A DNA stretch of 6,092 nt from Planctomycetaceae bacterium. GTDB taxonomy: Bacteria; Planctomycetota; Planctomycetia; Planctomycetales; Planctomycetaceae. Position 1 is the stretch's first letter. Every line of letters starts with the position of its first letter. The position numbers were made by a program, and so were the translations under genes. The stretch covers positions 1 through 6,092 of the forward strand of contig WFOZ01000397.1 in NCBI GenBank assembly GCA_015487825.1, written 5' to 3'. The notes beneath the pieces are model-generated. The model saw only the letters and a program-made list of their open reading frames with translations, was not told where the DNA came from and did not search any database. This document shows, one piece after another, positions 6,063 through 6,092 of this stretch.

Positions 6063-6092
6063 AATGAATCGCCCAGCACGGCTGGTTCATTC
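6063..6092. repeat. Imperfect palindrome at the window edge
   Basis: GAATGAA followed by CCAGC on the left matches GCTGG followed by TTCATTC on the right around an ACG loop, with four extra bases (TCGC) on the left arm. It contains the 13-mer CCCAGCACGGCTG that also occurs at 3699-3711. It is cut by the end of the window, so its full extent is unknown. Confidence 0.5.

Larger units (their letters stand above)
5628..6092. other. Terminal gene-poor region
   Basis: I see no credible gene from the rpsU promoter to the end of the window. The open frames starting at 5617 and 5642 on the plus strand (84 and 66 codons) overlap each other in different frames, lack ribosome-binding sites, overlap the promoter region and show no recognisable protein. 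The last 200 bp hold the REP-like pair and a terminal imperfect palindrome, listed separately. Confidence 0.6.

Overview
The window looks like a chromosomal segment of a planctomycete (Planctomycetota, most likely Planctomycetales). The main evidence is a prepilin-type DUF1559 protein with the characteristic N-terminal methylation motif and a C-terminal H-x9-DG motif, a family greatly expanded in that phylum. A large secreted esterase-like protein and a bS21 that starts with [11 protein letters not shown] fit the same origin. Base composition is moderate, and I cannot go below phylum/order level with confidence.

Layout from left to right. Positions 1-1027 hold a two-gene minus-strand operon: a Nudix hydrolase (start at 1027) whose stop codon overlaps the start of a small stand-alone PAS-fold protein (512 to 78), followed by a short hairpin/poly-T terminator near position 40. 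Positions 1028-1322 are a spacer carrying a perfect 12-bp inverted repeat of a dispersed, REP-like type. Positions 1323-3686 (minus) encode an exported 787-residue protein made of two tandem alpha/beta-hydrolase modules; only the second keeps a recognisable Ser-Asp-His triad. Positions 3687-4234 are a 548-bp divergent intergenic region with several small hairpins. Positions 4235-5275 (plus) encode the DUF1559 pseudopilin-like protein, which has an unusual pair of back-to-back EF-hand-like calcium loops. A strong bidirectional terminator (about 5313-5354) separates it from the convergent minus-strand gene for ribosomal protein bS21 (5563-5375). The final 530 bp contain a probable bS21 promoter and then a pair of inverted REP-like hairpins. 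I see no credible gene there.

The genes do not form one pathway. They are four independent transcription units: a housekeeping ribosomal protein, a coupled Nudix/PAS pair, an exported hydrolase and a surface/pilin-like protein. No phage, CRISPR, insertion sequence, tRNA or rRNA is visible. The most interesting points are the degenerate first half of the esterase, the calcium-loop insertion in the DUF1559 protein, the translationally coupled Nudix/PAS pair, and the density of different palindromic elements in the spacers.
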